This document shows positions 16,684 to 26,243 of a stretch of DNA of 64,000 bases, piece by piece (the stretch's first letter is position 1; each line of letters begins with the position of its first letter). Position numbers and translations under genes: made by a program. Origin of the DNA: Mycolicibacterium rhodesiae. GTDB lineage: Bacteria; Actinomycetota; Actinomycetes; Mycobacteriales; Mycobacteriaceae. The notes below the pieces were generated by a model. That model was not told the origin of the DNA. It saw nothing but the letters and a program-made list of their open reading frames with translations, and made no database searches. The DNA lies in NCBI RefSeq assembly GCF_002086695.1, contig NZ_MVIH01000002.1:310001-374000 (forward strand). The letters run 5' to 3'.

Positions 16684-17885
16684 TCGGGCGCTACAGCTCT
16701 TTCCGGCACCGTGACGACCGCCGTCGTACCGCCGCCCGGCGTCTCGATCAGCCGCACCGAACCGCCCATCGCTTCGACACCGACCACCAGGGACGACAAG
16801 CCGATGTGCCCCTCGGCGACCTTCTGGTTCAGAACAGCCGGGTCGAAGCCGACGCCGTTGTCGACCACGCGCAGCACCAGCGAATCGGCCTCGTGATCCA
16901 GTTCCACCCGCAGTCGGGTGGCCCGAGAGTGCTTGTGCGCGTTGGCCAATAGCTCGCGGGCCGCGCGGTAGAGCAGGGCCTGGGCTGCCGGCTTGCCCAC
17001 TTCTTCGACCGCGCAGTCGATGGTGACGTTCCAGCGCCGCTCGTACTGGCCGACCAGCTCACGCAAGGCCGCGCCCAGGCCGACCTGGGCCAGCACCTGG
17101 GGATGCAGCGTGGAGACCGCACTGCGCAACATGTTGATGGCGTCCTGCAACGCGGTGTCGACCCGCTCGAACCCGATGGCAGAGGGTTGTTCGCGTAGGT
17201 CCTCCAGATCCAGCCGGGCGGCCAGCAGGTTCTGCAACGGCCCGTCGTGGAGTTGTTCGGACAGTTGCCGGTTGTTGCGCTCGTCGGCCTGCATCGACTC
17301 CGAGACCAGCCTGCGCCGTACCTCGAGCAGCGAGCGGACCCGGGCACGGCGGCGGGCCAGCACCAGGCACAGCGCAGTGGTGGCCAGCGCCAGCCAGGCC
17401 AGACAACCCACCTGCACATAGACGACGTTGGGCAGGCCCATGGTGTCGTCGCGCTTGGAGTAGATGATCCAGGCGATCAGGTAGCCGACCGCCGTGCTGG
17501 CGCCGATCAGCGCGGTGATCTCCGGGCGGTCCAGGAACGCGACGGTGATCGGGATCAGGAAGAAGATCGGCAGCAGCCAGCTCGTCGCACCCCCGGAGGC
17601 GACGCACATCGCCAGCACCGCCACCACGTCGATGGCTGTCGACGCCCAGCCGAACCACCATCGCAGCGGCCTGCGGACCACGACGGTCAGCCACACCGCG
17701 GCGGTGAGCGTGTAGACGATCAGCACCGACCAATAGACGGCGGGCAGCCAGTGGTCGACGCCTTCGATCCACACCAGCAGCCCGATCAGCACGATCAGCG
17801 GCAGCCGCAGGACGGCCGCGACCCGGACCGGCTCGGTGCCCAGGAAATCGGCCGCGCGGCTCAGCGGGGCCGGCAGATTACTCAA
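16680..17885 (-). CDS. Sensor histidine kinase, NarL/DesK (HisKA_3) type
   Basis: 401 residues from TTG 17885, which overlaps the response-regulator stop by 8 nt; the longer ORF start would lie deep in that gene. About six N-terminal membrane spans (25-190) without a large extracytoplasmic domain suggest sensing in or near the membrane. The dimerisation/phosphorylation helix has ERNNRQLSEQLHDGPLQN, with His as the phosphorylated residue. An HATPase_c domain follows (AHKHSRATRL, VVDNGVGFD, GHIGLSSL). Pairs with the downstream-oriented regulator 17878-18522. The signal is unknown. Confidence 0.93.
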   Translation of the reverse strand: MSNLPAPLSRAADFLGTEPVRVAAVLRLPLIVLIGLLVWIEGVDHWLPAVYWSVLIVYTLTAAVWLTVVVRRPLRWWFGWASTAIDVVAVLAMCVASGGATSWLLPIFFLIPITVAFLDRPEITALIGASTAVGYLIAWIIYSKRDDTMGLPNVVYVQVGCLAWLALATTALCLVLARRRARVRSLLEVRRRLVSESMQADERNNRQLSEQLHDGPLQNLLAARLDLEDLREQPSAIGFERVDTALQDAINMLRSAVSTLHPQVLAQVGLGAALRELVGQYERRWNVTIDCAVEEVGKPAAQALLYRAARELLANAHKHSRATRLRVELDHEADSLVLRVVDNGVGFDPAVLNQKVAEGHIGLSSLVVGVEAMGGSVRLIETPGGGTTAVVTVPERAVAPD

Positions 17886-18522
17886 GCAGTCCCCGCCGCA
17901 TCGCCTCGGCGACCGCAGCCGCCCGGTCCCCCACACCCAACTTCTCGTACAGCCGCTGCACGTGGGTCTTCACCGTCGAGGGCGCCAGGAACAATGCCTC
18001 GGCGATCGCCGGGATGCTGCGTCCCCCGGCGATCATGCCGAGCACTTCGCGTTCCCGCGAGCTCAGCGCCGGCCCGCTCGGCTCGGCGCGTCGTCGGATC
18101 TCGACGGCCAGCCCGGACGCCAGCCGCGGCGCCAGAACGTCGCGGCCCTTGGCGCAGTCCAGCACCGCGTTGACGATCTCGGACCGGCTGGAGTCTTTCG
18201 GCAGGTAGCCGGCCGCCCCCTGTTGCAGCGCGTGATAGACGATTTCGGCGTCGTCGTGCGCGGAGACCAGCAGCACCCGGGTCGGCAGTTCGTCGCGGCG
18301 CACGGCGGCAGCCACTTCGGCGCCGTCCATTCCGGGCATCCGGTAGTCGAGCAGCGCGACGTCGGGCTGGTGTTCCTTGATCGCCGCCAGCGCCGACGTG
18401 CCGTCCTCGGCTTCGGCGACCACCTCGACCTCGCCGCTGCCCGACAACGCCCGGACCAGTCCGTCGCGGAACAGCGGGTGGTCGTCGCCGACGACGACGC
18501 GCACCTTTCGGTTATCGGACAT
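17878..18522 (-). CDS. LuxR/NarL-family response regulator
   Basis: 214 residues. Receiver domain (about 5-120) with the acidic pair at D13/D14, phospho-acceptor D59 in LLDYRMPGMDG, and conserved Lys in YLPKDSS; then a LuxR-type helix-turn-helix (about 145-208; LSSREREVLGMIAGG, STVKTHVQRLYEKLGV). First gene of the kinase operon, with translational overlap to the kinase. Divergent from the 55-residue exported ORF, and the inverted repeat 18534-18581 just upstream is a plausible target. Confidence 0.95.
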   Translation of the reverse strand: MSDNRKVRVVVGDDHPLFRDGLVRALSGSGEVEVVAEAEDGTSALAAIKEHQPDVALLDYRMPGMDGAEVAAAVRRDELPTRVLLVSAHDDAEIVYHALQQGAAGYLPKDSSRSEIVNAVLDCAKGRDVLAPRLASGLAVEIRRRAEPSGPALSSREREVLGMIAGGRSIPAIAEALFLAPSTVKTHVQRLYEKLGVGDRAAAVAEAMRRGLLE

Positions 18523-18533
18523 GCCAGGAGCTT

Positions 18534-18581
18534 CCCACAGGGGTCCGCCGATCGGGGGACAAACACTTCATCCCCTGTGGG
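18534..18581. promoter_or_regulatory. Inverted repeat upstream of response-regulator gene
   Basis: Arms CCCACAGGGG (18534-18543) and CCCCTGTGGG (18572-18581) are perfect 10-bp complements separated by 28 nt. They start 12 nt upstream of the regulator's ATG and lie between it and the divergent small ORF at 18670. Each arm is itself nearly CCC-N3-GGG, so it could be two dimer sites of the regulator rather than an RNA hairpin. Confidence 0.5.
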
Positions 18582-18669
18582 GGCCTATCAGCGGACAGAC
18601 AGCTTCCGACCTGCGCGGGATAGTCGATTCATCGCCGAAACCATCGGCCGCAGAAGCAAGGAGACGGAC

Positions 18670-18837
18670 ATGGACCGCACATTCACTCGTCGCTTCACCA
18701 CCGCTCTGGCGGGTCCCACGCTCGCGGTGGGCGTGCTGGCCGGCACGTTGATCGTCGACACCCCCGCCGCGACCGACACCATGGGCCTGAGCCTGGCCTC
18801 CGCCTCCTCGGCCGGACTGGTCGACATCCACCTGTAA
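18670..18837 (+). CDS. Small exported or membrane protein, 55 residues
   Basis: ATG 18670 to TAA 18837, with AAGGAG 6 nt upstream. The N-terminus is a signal-anchor: MDRTFTRRFTTALAGPTLAV followed by a hydrophobic run to about residue 28, and VDTPAAT could be a signal-peptidase region. The remainder is short and Ser/Ala rich, ending SSAGLVDIHL. Too short for domain assignment. It is transcribed away from the two-component system and is followed by a 17-codon ORF and a terminator, so it may be that system's output. Unrecognised. Confidence 0.6.
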   Translation: MDRTFTRRFTTALAGPTLAVGVLAGTLIVDTPAATDTMGLSLASASSAGLVDIHL

Positions 18838-18881
18838 CTCCACTCAGCAGCCGCGAAACTGCGCGAAAGCGAGGAGGTCAG

Positions 18882-18935
18882 ATGAGCACTACCGGTCACC
18901 CGTCCACGAGATCCCGGAGGTTTATTGGTCGCTAA
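18882..18935 (+). CDS. Very short ORF (17 residues) with strong ribosome site
   Basis: MSTTGHPSTRSRRFIGR, stop at 18933-18935. GAGGAGG lies a few nt before the ATG (18871-18877), unusually strong for such a small frame. It sits between the 55-residue ORF and the terminator at 18953-18995, so the transcript ends 18 nt after its stop. It could be a real microprotein or the remnant of a leader. Basic C-terminus, no hydrophobic segment. Confidence 0.4.
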   Translation: MSTTGHPSTRSRRFIGR

Positions 18936-18952
18936 CCCTCTTACTCCACATG

Positions 18953-18995
18953 ACAACGAGGCCCTCCCTATGGTCATAAGGGAGGGCCTCGTTGT
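18953..18995 (+). terminator. Strong intrinsic terminator
   Basis: A perfect 17-bp stem: arms 18953-18969 (ACAACGAGGCCCTCCCT) and 18979-18995, with a 9-nt loop (ATGGTCATA), followed by TGTTTAG on the plus strand. The plus-strand downstream side is T-rich, so it should end the transcript of the small ORFs. Long perfect stems of this kind are uncommon in mycobacteria. The right arm is directly before the fadE2 promoter. Confidence 0.85.
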
Positions 18996-19012
18996 TGTTT
19001 AGACGGGTGTCA

Positions 19013-19018
19013 TATCGT
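19013..19018 (+). promoter_or_regulatory. -10 box placed for a leaderless fadE2 mRNA
   Basis: TATCGT fits the mycobacterial TANNNT -10 consensus and ends 7 nt before ATG 19026, putting the start site at the ATG. It overlaps the GTG at 19017, which is therefore a poor start choice. The -35 region falls in the terminator's right flank and is weak (TTGTTG). Confidence 0.55.
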
Positions 19019-19025
19019 GACGGTC

Positions 19026-20255
19026 ATGGATTTCGCCATGTCTGCCAAGGGTGCTGACTACCACAAACGCCTCACCGAGTTCATGGTCGAACACGTCTTC
19101 CCGGCCGAGAAGTCTTACGACGAATACCGCGAGGCCGCAGGCCCCGGCGACTTCACTGTGCCGCCGGTGGTCGAGGAGCTGAAGGTCCTGGCGAAGAAGC
19201 AGGGTTTGTGGAACCTGTTCCTGCCGCCGGAGTCGGGGCTGACCAACCTGGAGTACGCGCCGCTGGCCGAGCTGACCGGCTGGAGCACCGAGATCGCGCC
19301 CGAGGCGATCAACTGCGCGGCGCCCGACACCGGCAACATGGAGACGCTGCACCTGTTCGCCACCGAGGAGCAGCGCAAGACGTGGCTGGAACCGCTGCTG
19401 GCCGGGGAGATCCGCAGCGCCTTCTCGATGACGGAGCCTGCGGTGGCCTCCAGCGATGCCCGCAACATCCAGACCCAGATGGTCCGCGACGGTGACGACT
19501 ACATCATCAACGGCCGCAAGTGGTGGACCTCCGGCGCCAACGACCCGCGCTGCAAGGTGCTGATCGTGATGGGTCGCACCAACCCCGACGCTGCCTCGCA
19601 TCAGCAGCAGTCGATGATCCTGGTGCCCACCGACACCCCTGGCGTGCAGATCCTGCGCTCGACGTCGGTGTTCGGCTGGCAGGACCAGCACGGCCACGCC
19701 GAGGTGATCTACGACAACGTGCGGGTGCCTGCCTCGAATCTGCTGGCCGAGGAGGGCATGGGCTTCGCGATCGCGCAGGCGCGGTTGGGCCCGGGCCGGA
19801 TTCATCACTGCATGCGGGCGATCGGTGTCGCCGAGCGCGCGCTCGCGCTGATGACCCATCGCGCCCGCACCCGCATCGCGTTCGGCAAGCCGCTGGCCGA
19901 CCAAGGTGTGGTGCAGCAGCAGATTGCGCTGTCCCGCAACGAGATCGACCAGGCGCGACTGCTCTGCCAGAAGGCCGCCTGGACGATCGACCAGCACGGC
20001 AATAAAGAGGCCCGCAATCTGGTCGCGCAGATCAAGGCCGTCGCGCCGCAGATGGCATGCAACGTCATCGACCGGGCGATCCAGGTGCACGGCGGCGGCG
20101 GGGTCAGTGATGACTTCCCGCTGGCCCGGATGTACGGCTGGCAGCGGGCCATGCGGATCTTCGACGGCCCCGACGAGGTTCACATGCGCAGCATCGCCAG
20201 GGCCGAGATCGGCGCCGAGCCAAGTGCTTTCGCGGCGGCGGTGACCGGCGCGTGA
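19026..20255 (+). CDS. fadE2: Acyl-CoA dehydrogenase FadE2
   Basis: 409 residues from ATG 19026 ([16 protein letters not shown]). FAD-dependent acyl-CoA dehydrogenase fold: N-terminal helical domain, middle beta domain with [18 protein letters not shown] and [10 protein letters not shown]-terminal helical domain with [11 protein letters not shown] and [26 protein letters not shown]. Oxidises acyl-CoA to enoyl-CoA and passes electrons to ETF; chain-length preference unknown. It resembles M. tuberculosis FadE2 (Rv0154c), which is also paired with ptbB. The GTG start of ptbB overlaps its stop. Confidence 0.9.
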   Translation: MDFAMSAKGADYHKRLTEFMVEHVFPAEKSYDEYREAAGPGDFTVPPVVEELKVLAKKQGLWNLFLPPESGLTNLEYAPLAELTGWSTEIAPEAINCAAPDTGNMETLHLFATEEQRKTWLEPLLAGEIRSAFSMTEPAVASSDARNIQTQMVRDGDDYIINGRKWWTSGANDPRCKVLIVMGRTNPDAASHQQQSMILVPTDTPGVQILRSTSVFGWQDQHGHAEVIYDNVRVPASNLLAEEGMGFAIAQARLGPGRIHHCMRAIGVAERALALMTHRARTRIAFGKPLADQGVVQQQIALSRNEIDQARLLCQKAAWTIDQHGNKEARNLVAQIKAVAPQMACNVIDRAIQVHGGGGVSDDFPLARMYGWQRAMRIFDGPDEVHMRSIARAEIGAEPSAFAAAVTGA

Positions 20256-21046
20256 GCCATACCGCACTGTCGGGTGCGTGGAACTTCCGCGATATCGCCG
20301 ACACCACAGGGATCCGCCCGGGCAAGTTCTTCCGGTCCAGTGAGCTCAGCCGACTCGATGACGAGGGCCGGGAGGCCTTTCGCCGCTTCGGTATCACCGA
20401 TGTCGCCGACTTGCGCTCACCGCAGGAGTTGGAGCGCCGCGGCTCGGGTGCGGTGCCGGACGGCGTGGCCATCCATCTGCTGCCGTTCCCGGATCTGTCG
20501 AACACGACTGCCGAGGCGCCACACGAGACCAGCTGGCAGAAGATGATGACCGAGAAGGTCGACGAGGAAGACGTCGAGGACGCCGCCGAACGCTTCATGA
20601 CCGGCGAATACGAGAAGTTTCCGGTCCTTGCCGGCGCGCAACGCGCTGTGCGCCAGGTGTTTTCGCTGTTGAGCGCGGGACGCCCGGTGATCACGCACTG
20701 CTTCGCGGGCAAGGACCGCACCGGCTTCACCGTCGCGGTCGTGCTGGAGTCCATCGGGGTGCCGCGCGAGAAGGTGCTGTCGGACTTCCTGCGCAGCAAC
20801 GACGCCGTCGAGTCGCTGCGTGAGCGGATCATGGAGTCGATCGTCAGCCGGGCCGGCGAGACACCGGAGATCGCCACGTTCGCCGAGGCGCGCCTCACCA
20901 ACGGGGTGCTCGGCGTGCGGGAGGGCTATCTGGAGACCGCGCACCGGGTGATCGCCGAGAACTACGGTGACCTGGACGGCTTCCTGCGTACCGCCGGGGT
21001 GTCCGAAGAGGACGTCGCGCGCACGCGCAAAGAACTACTGGGTTAG
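20252..21046 (+). CDS. ptbB: Protein tyrosine phosphatase PtbB (MptpB-like)
   Basis: 264 residues. The catalytic P-loop [10 protein letters not shown] supplies C150, D155 and R156, the triple-specificity-type CX5R loop of mycobacterial PtpB. The N-terminal [11 protein letters not shown] and [13 protein letters not shown] are also diagnostic. MptpB of M. tuberculosis dephosphorylates phosphotyrosine and phosphoinositides and is secreted without a classical signal; none is visible here either. It overlaps fadE2 by 4 nt. Its 3' end overlaps the convergent DUF456 gene by 12 nt. Confidence 0.92.
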   Translation: MSHTALSGAWNFRDIADTTGIRPGKFFRSSELSRLDDEGREAFRRFGITDVADLRSPQELERRGSGAVPDGVAIHLLPFPDLSNTTAEAPHETSWQKMMTEKVDEEDVEDAAERFMTGEYEKFPVLAGAQRAVRQVFSLLSAGRPVITHCFAGKDRTGFTVAVVLESIGVPREKVLSDFLRSNDAVESLRERIMESIVSRAGETPEIATFAEARLTNGVLGVREGYLETAHRVIAENYGDLDGFLRTAGVSEEDVARTRKELLG

Positions 21047-21520
21047 CAGCAGACCGGCCACCCACACCGCGGTGGCGATGAGCCCGCCGATGAGCTCGAC
21101 ACCGACCGAGAGCGCCGCGGCCTTCAGCGCGAGCACCGTTGCCGCCCAGGCGCGCCGCTGATCTCGCCGGGCCGCCAGCTCGGCGAGGTACACGCCGAGC
21201 ACGAAGCCGAACAGCAGGCCGATCACCGGCACCACGAAAAAGCCGATGACGCCCAGTACCGCGCCTGCGGCCAGCGTCCACCTGCCGACCTCGCCGGCAC
21301 GCATCCGCCGGGCCGGCAGGAGGTACTTGATCAACAGGCTCGCGCCGAGCACCACGGTGACCACGCCGAGCACCACCCAGGACACCAGGGTGTGCTCGAC
21401 GATGGCCCACACCGCGATGGCCGCGTAGACCAGCAGAGTGCCCGGCAACAGCGGCACGATGACGCCGACCAACCCGATGGCGACGGCCAGCCCCACCAGG
21501 ACGATTCCACCGGTGCTCAC
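21035..21520 (-). CDS. DUF456 membrane protein
   Basis: 161 residues from GTG 21520 (MSTGGIVLVGLAVAIGLVGVIVPLLPG). Several membrane spans with Gly-rich turns (VPLLPGTLLVYAAIAVW, LGVIGFFVVPVIGLLFGFVLGVYLAEL) match the DUF456 family pattern. No catalytic motif; function unknown in the family. Monocistronic, convergent to ptbB. Confidence 0.85.
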   Translation of the reverse strand: MSTGGIVLVGLAVAIGLVGVIVPLLPGTLLVYAAIAVWAIVEHTLVSWVVLGVVTVVLGASLLIKYLLPARRMRAGEVGRWTLAAGAVLGVIGFFVVPVIGLLFGFVLGVYLAELAARRDQRRAWAATVLALKAAALSVGVELIGGLIATAVWVAGLLLTQ

Positions 21521-21684
21521 CCGCTCGAGCCTAGGACCCACATCCCCCGGATCAACTGGACACCTGTCCCGCAATCGAACAGATTGGCGCCGACCGCACC
21601 ATCACGAAGCGGGGAAGCTGCCGTTCCATACACTTGCATCTTCCAGCCCGCCTCGCCCATGACCAACCAGATCGGATCGCACTG

Positions 21685-23220
21685 ATGATCATCGGGATTC
21701 CCCGTGAGTCTCTACCTGGGGAAACACGTGTCGCCGCCACACCACAGACCGTCGGACAGCTCATCAAACTCGGTTACGAGGTACTGGTGGAGTCCGGTGC
21801 GGGTGTCGCGGCGAGCTTCTCCGACGAGGCATTCATCGAGGCCGGTGCAGGTATCGGGACAACCGCGGAGGCCCTCGGCGCCGATATCGTCCTCAAGGTC
21901 AATGCACCCACCAGTGCCGAGATCGCCGCACTGCGCGACGGCGCGACACTGATCAGCCTGATCTCCCCCGCCCTGAAGCCCGAACTCGTCGAAGAACTGT
22001 CCACCCGGCCCATCACCGTGCTGGCCATGGACGCGGTACCGCGGATCTCGCGAGCCCAGTCTCTGGACGTCCTGTCGTCGATGGCCAATATCGCCGGCTA
22101 CCGCGCGGTCGTCGAGGCGGCACATACGTTCGGCCGGTTCTTCACCGGCCAGGTGACGGCCGCAGGCAAGGTCCCGCCGGCCAAGGTGCTGGTGGTCGGC
22201 GCGGGTGTGGCCGGGCTGGCGGCGATCGGGGCCGCAGGCAGCCTCGGCGCCATCGTGCGCGCCACCGACCCGCGCCCCGAGGTCGCCGATCAGGTCAAAT
22301 CCCTTGGTGGTGAATATCTTTCCATCGAGTCCCCCGAGGCTGAGGTTTCGGCTACCGGGTATGCCAAGGAGATGGGTGACGACTACAAGGCCCGCGAGGC
22401 GCAGCTGTACGCCGATCAGAGCCAAGACGTCGACATCATCATCACGACGGCGCTGATTCCCGGCCGGCCCGCACCGCGCATCATCACCGCCGACATGGTC
22501 GCCTCGATGAAATCGGGCAGTGTGATCGTCGACATGGCCGCAGCCAACGGCGGCAACGTCGAGGGCACCGTCAAAGACCAGGCCGTCCTGACCGACAACG
22601 GCGTGACCATCATCGGCTACACCGACCTGGCCGGTCGGCTGCCCACCCAGGCATCGCAGCTCTATGGCACCAACCTGGTCAACCTCCTCAAACTGCTGAC
22701 CCCGGACAAAGACGGCACGCTCGTACTCGATTTCGACGACGTCGTGCAGCGATCGGTCACCGTGGTCCGCGACGGGGAGACGACGTGGCCACCACCGCCG
22801 GTACAGGTATCCGCTGCCCCGGCACCGGCCGCCACGGCGGCCGCCCCGGCAGTGCAGCAGACCAAACAACCGATGACGATGGGCCGCCGACTCGGCATCA
22901 CCTTCGCCGCCGCCGCCGTGCTGTTCCTACTCATCGCGTTGTCCCCGGCCGCACTGCAGGTGCACCTGACGGTCTTCGCACTGGCGATCGTGATCGGCTA
23001 CTACGTCATCGGCCACGTGCACCACGCCCTGCACACCCCGTTGATGTCGGTGACCAACGCCATCTCGGGCATCATCGTCGTCGGCGCGCTGCTCCAGATC
23101 GGCCACGGTGACGTCATCGTCACCACATTGGCCGCCGTCGCCATCCTGCTTGCCAGTATCAACATCTTCGGTGGCTTCGCGGTGACGCGTCGCATGCTCG
23201 CGATGTTCTCGAGGAGCTGA
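21685..23220 (+). CDS. pntA: NAD(P) transhydrogenase alpha subunit, fused form PntA
   Basis: 511 residues from ATG 21685 ([20 protein letters not shown]). Domain I (about 1-375) is the alanine-dehydrogenase-like NAD(H) domain with [22 protein letters not shown]. An Ala/Pro-rich linker (about 376-410) leads to four membrane helices (about 415-508). Couples hydride transfer between NADH and NADP+ to proton movement. In M. tuberculosis these parts are two genes (pntAa, pntAb); here they are one, as in E. coli (510 residues). pntB follows after 1 nt. The upstream ATG at 21634 adds a non-family extension. Confidence 0.95.
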   Translation: MIIGIPRESLPGETRVAATPQTVGQLIKLGYEVLVESGAGVAASFSDEAFIEAGAGIGTTAEALGADIVLKVNAPTSAEIAALRDGATLISLISPALKPELVEELSTRPITVLAMDAVPRISRAQSLDVLSSMANIAGYRAVVEAAHTFGRFFTGQVTAAGKVPPAKVLVVGAGVAGLAAIGAAGSLGAIVRATDPRPEVADQVKSLGGEYLSIESPEAEVSATGYAKEMGDDYKAREAQLYADQSQDVDIIITTALIPGRPAPRIITADMVASMKSGSVIVDMAAANGGNVEGTVKDQAVLTDNGVTIIGYTDLAGRLPTQASQLYGTNLVNLLKLLTPDKDGTLVLDFDDVVQRSVTVVRDGETTWPPPPVQVSAAPAPAATAAAPAVQQTKQPMTMGRRLGITFAAAAVLFLLIALSPAALQVHLTVFALAIVIGYYVIGHVHHALHTPLMSVTNAISGIIVVGALLQIGHGDVIVTTLAAVAILLASINIFGGFAVTRRMLAMFSRS

Positions 23221-23221
23221 G

Positions 23222-24643
23222 TTGTTCACATTGGAGACGGCCGCCACCGCGGCCTACGTCGTCGCGGCCCTGTTGTTCATCCTGGCGCTGGCCGGGCTGT
23301 CCAAGCACGAAACATCGCGGGCCGGAAACACATTCGGTATGGCCGGCATGGTCGTGGCCTTGGTCGCCACCATCGCGCTGGCTTTGGCCCGCCATATCGA
23401 GCCGCTCGGTCTTGGCCTGCTGATCGCCGCCATGGCGATCGGTGCCGCGATCGGGCTGTGGCGCGCCCGCGTCGTCGAGATGACCGGTATGCCCGAGCTG
23501 ATCGCCCTGCTGCACAGCTTCGTCGGCCTGGCCGCGGTGTTGGTCGGCTGGAACGGCTACCTGCACGTCGAACACGATCTGGCCGGCGCCGAGGCCGCGG
23601 TGCTGAGCAACGAGGGCATGCTCGGCATCCACTCCGCCGAGGTCTTCATCGGCGTGTTCATCGGCGCCGTGACCTTCACCGGATCCATCGTCGCCAACCT
23701 GAAACTGTCGGCGCGAATCAAATCGGCCCCGCTGATGTTGCCCGGCAAGAACTTCCTCAATGTCGGTGCCCTGGTGTTGTTCGTCGTGTTCACCGTCTGG
23801 TTCGTCATCGACCCGCAGCTGTGGCTGCTCATCGTCGTCACGGTGTTGGCGCTGCTGCTGGGCTGGCACCTGGTCGCCTCGATCGGCGGTGGCGACATGC
23901 CGGTCGTGGTGTCGATGCTCAACAGCTATTCCGGTTGGGCTGCAGCAGCTTCGGGCTTCCTGCTGTCCAACGATCTGTTGATCGTCACCGGCGCCCTGGT
24001 CGGATCTTCGGGTGCCTACCTGTCCTACATCATGTGCAAAGCCATGAACCGCTCGTTCATCTCGGTCATCGCCGGCGGCTTCGGCATCGAAGCAGGGCCT
24101 GCCGAGGACAAGGACTACGGCGAACACCGCGAGATCACCGCCGAGGGAGCCGCCGAACTCTTGTCGTCGGCGAGTTCGGTCATCATCACCCCGGGCTACG
24201 GAATGGCCGTGGCCCAGGCCCAGTACGGCGTGGCCGAGCTCACCCGCAAGCTGCGCGAGCGTGGTGTCACGGTGCGCTTCGGCATCCACCCCGTCGCGGG
24301 CCGTCTGCCCGGACACATGAACGTGCTGCTCGCGGAGGCCAAGGTGCCCTACGACATCGTGCTCGAAATGGATGAGATCAACGACGATTTCGAGAACACG
24401 TCGGTGGTGTTGGTGATCGGCGCCAACGACACGGTGAACCCGGCGGCGTCGGAGGATCCGGGCAGCCCGATCGCCGGTATGCCGGTGTTGACGGTCTGGA
24501 ATGCCGAGCACGTCATCGTGTTCAAGCGGTCCATGGCCTCCGGTTACGCCGGCGTGCAGAATCCGCTGTTCTTCCGGGAGAACACCCAGATGCTGTTCGG
24601 TGATGCGCGCGACCGGGTGGACGACATCAACGCCGCGCTGTAA
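23222..24643 (+). CDS. pntB: NAD(P) transhydrogenase beta subunit PntB
   Basis: 473 residues from TTG 23222. About nine membrane helices (1-260; [14 protein letters not shown] at the junction) precede the NADP(H)-binding domain III (about 290-473), with [46 protein letters not shown] and the C-terminal [16 protein letters not shown], all strongly conserved. It forms the proton-translocating membrane core with PntA. Immediately downstream of pntA and certainly cotranscribed. Confidence 0.96.
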   Translation: MFTLETAATAAYVVAALLFILALAGLSKHETSRAGNTFGMAGMVVALVATIALALARHIEPLGLGLLIAAMAIGAAIGLWRARVVEMTGMPELIALLHSFVGLAAVLVGWNGYLHVEHDLAGAEAAVLSNEGMLGIHSAEVFIGVFIGAVTFTGSIVANLKLSARIKSAPLMLPGKNFLNVGALVLFVVFTVWFVIDPQLWLLIVVTVLALLLGWHLVASIGGGDMPVVVSMLNSYSGWAAAASGFLLSNDLLIVTGALVGSSGAYLSYIMCKAMNRSFISVIAGGFGIEAGPAEDKDYGEHREITAEGAAELLSSASSVIITPGYGMAVAQAQYGVAELTRKLRERGVTVRFGIHPVAGRLPGHMNVLLAEAKVPYDIVLEMDEINDDFENTSVVLVIGANDTVNPAASEDPGSPIAGMPVLTVWNAEHVIVFKRSMASGYAGVQNPLFFRENTQMLFGDARDRVDDINAAL

Positions 24644-24652
24644 GACCGTGCG

Positions 24653-25522
24653 GTGACCAGCCGCGTCCCGATGTGGTCGGTGCCGATGTTCTTCATCGTC
24701 GGCGCCGTATCGCAGTATGTCGGTGCCGCGCTGGCGGTGTTCCTGTTCGCCACGGCCAACCCGGCCGCAGTGGCCTGGCTACGTGCCGCGGGGGCCGCTG
24801 TCGTGCTACTCGCCTGGCGCAGACCGTGGCGCCAGGGGTGGACGCGTCGTGGTCTTGGCGTCGCCGCTGGCTTCGGAGTCGTCACGGTCGGCATGAATGT
24901 GGCGTTCTTCGAGGCGATTTCACGTATCTCGCTCGGGACCGCGGTGGCGATCGAATTCATCGGACCCGTCGCGGTGGCGACGCTCGGAACGCGGCGTCCA
25001 CGTGATGTCCTGGCCGTCGTACTCGCGGCGGCCGGGGTGGCGCTCCTCGCCGGAGTGCAGGCCGGTGCCGACGCCGTCGGTGTGTTCTTCGCGCTGGCCG
25101 CCGCGGCGCTGTGGGCGGGTTACATCCTGCTCGGCAAGCGGGTCGCCGAGGCGGGTTCGGGGCTGGGTTCCCTGGCCATCGGGATGGCTGTCGCGGCAGT
25201 GCTGCTGGCGGCACCCTTGTTGGCCGGCCAGCTGCACACCGATGCACGGTTGCTCAGTGATCCGCGAATCTGGTTGGTGGGTCTCGGCGTCGGTGTGCTG
25301 TCCACGGCGGTGCCGTACGCGCTCGATCAGTTCGTCCTGACGCTCATCACCCGAGCACGCTTCGCCCTGCTTCTGGCCCTGCTGCCGGCCACCGCGGCCG
25401 GTATCGGCGCGGTCATGCTGCATCAGTGGCTGACGCCCGCCGAACTCGCGGGCATCGCCTTGGTCATGACCGCACTGATCATCAGTGCGGACGACTCGGT
25501 TGCGGAGGACACCGGCAATTAG
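24653..25522 (+). CDS. EamA/DMT-superfamily transporter (RhtA-like)
   Basis: 289 residues, about ten membrane spans in two EamA repeats (about 10-135 and 145-280). Helix-3 region WLRAAGAAVVLLAWRRPWR and GTAVAIEFIGPVAVATLGTRR resemble RhtA-type amino-acid (Thr/homoserine) exporters; the substrate is an inference. GTG start 9 nt after pntB, so it may be read through from the pnt operon. Its stop overlaps the convergent HAD gene by 4 nt. Confidence 0.82.
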   Translation: MTSRVPMWSVPMFFIVGAVSQYVGAALAVFLFATANPAAVAWLRAAGAAVVLLAWRRPWRQGWTRRGLGVAAGFGVVTVGMNVAFFEAISRISLGTAVAIEFIGPVAVATLGTRRPRDVLAVVLAAAGVALLAGVQAGADAVGVFFALAAAALWAGYILLGKRVAEAGSGLGSLAIGMAVAAVLLAAPLLAGQLHTDARLLSDPRIWLVGLGVGVLSTAVPYALDQFVLTLITRARFALLLALLPATAAGIGAVMLHQWLTPAELAGIALVMTALIISADDSVAEDTGN

Positions 25523-26241
25523 AGCTTGTCGGCCAGGTCGAGGAGATCCGTTGCGGTGACGTCGAATTCGTCGGCCTCGAACGGCACCCGATAGCGTCCC
25601 GGTTGTCCCCATTCCAAGGGCCGGTCGACGTAGGCGGTCCGCAGCCCGGCATCGCGGGCGGCGCGCAGGTCGCTGGGGTGCGCGGCCACCAGCATGGCCT
25701 CATCGGGTGCCACGTCGAGGATCTGCGCGCAGCCCAGGTAGGCCTCGGGATCGGGCTTGTAGTGACCGAAAATCTCGGCCGACAGCACGCAATCCCACGG
25801 CAAGCCCGCGTGTTTGGCCATATCGGTCAGCAGCGAGACGTTGCCGTTCGACAGCGTGGTGATGGTGAATCGTTCCTTGAGCCGGTAGAGGCCTTCCACG
25901 GCGTCTGGCCACGGAGACAACCGGTGCCATGCGCGGTTGAGGTGATCGACGTCGTCCTCGTTGGCTTCGATGTCGGCGTCGCGGAGCAACTCGTCGAGGA
26001 TCCTGCGGTGCAGATCGTCCAGGCGCGTCCAGGGCAGCTCGCCGCGGCGGACCAGATTCATCGCAGGCACGTAGCCGCCCCGCCAGCTGTCGGTGAATGC
26101 ACCCCAATCGCGTTGAAGGCCTTGAGAGTTCCCGAACCGTTCGAGTTCGCCGATGATGCTGGACCGCCAGTCGACGACCGTGCCGAACACGTCGAAGGCC
26201 AGCACGCGAATCACTCGCGCACCGGCCGACGACGCAGTCAT
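25519..26241 (-). CDS. HAD-superfamily hydrolase (haloacid dehalogenase type II-like)
   Basis: 240 residues from ATG 26241, two nt after the SDR stop. Motif I is FDVFGTVVDWR with nucleophile Asp, motif II TTLSNGN, Lys in GHYKPDPEAY, and motif IV VAAHPSDLRAARDAGL. The DVFGTVVDW start and HYKPDPE block are typical of L-2-haloacid-dehalogenase-type enzymes, but many such proteins act on other substrates. Cotranscribed with the SDR gene. Confidence 0.85.
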   Translation of the reverse strand: MTASSAGARVIRVLAFDVFGTVVDWRSSIIGELERFGNSQGLQRDWGAFTDSWRGGYVPAMNLVRRGELPWTRLDDLHRRILDELLRDADIEANEDDVDHLNRAWHRLSPWPDAVEGLYRLKERFTITTLSNGNVSLLTDMAKHAGLPWDCVLSAEIFGHYKPDPEAYLGCAQILDVAPDEAMLVAAHPSDLRAARDAGLRTAYVDRPLEWGQPGRYRVPFEADEFDVTATDLLDLADKL

Positions 26242-26243
26242 GT

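Noticed and set aside
19017..19025. GTG start of fadE2
   Set aside because: Overlaps the TATCGT -10 box; ATG 19026 fits a leaderless start.
21634..21684. 17-codon extension of pntA
   Set aside because: Not part of the family; ATG 21685 gives the conserved MIIGIPRES start and expected length.
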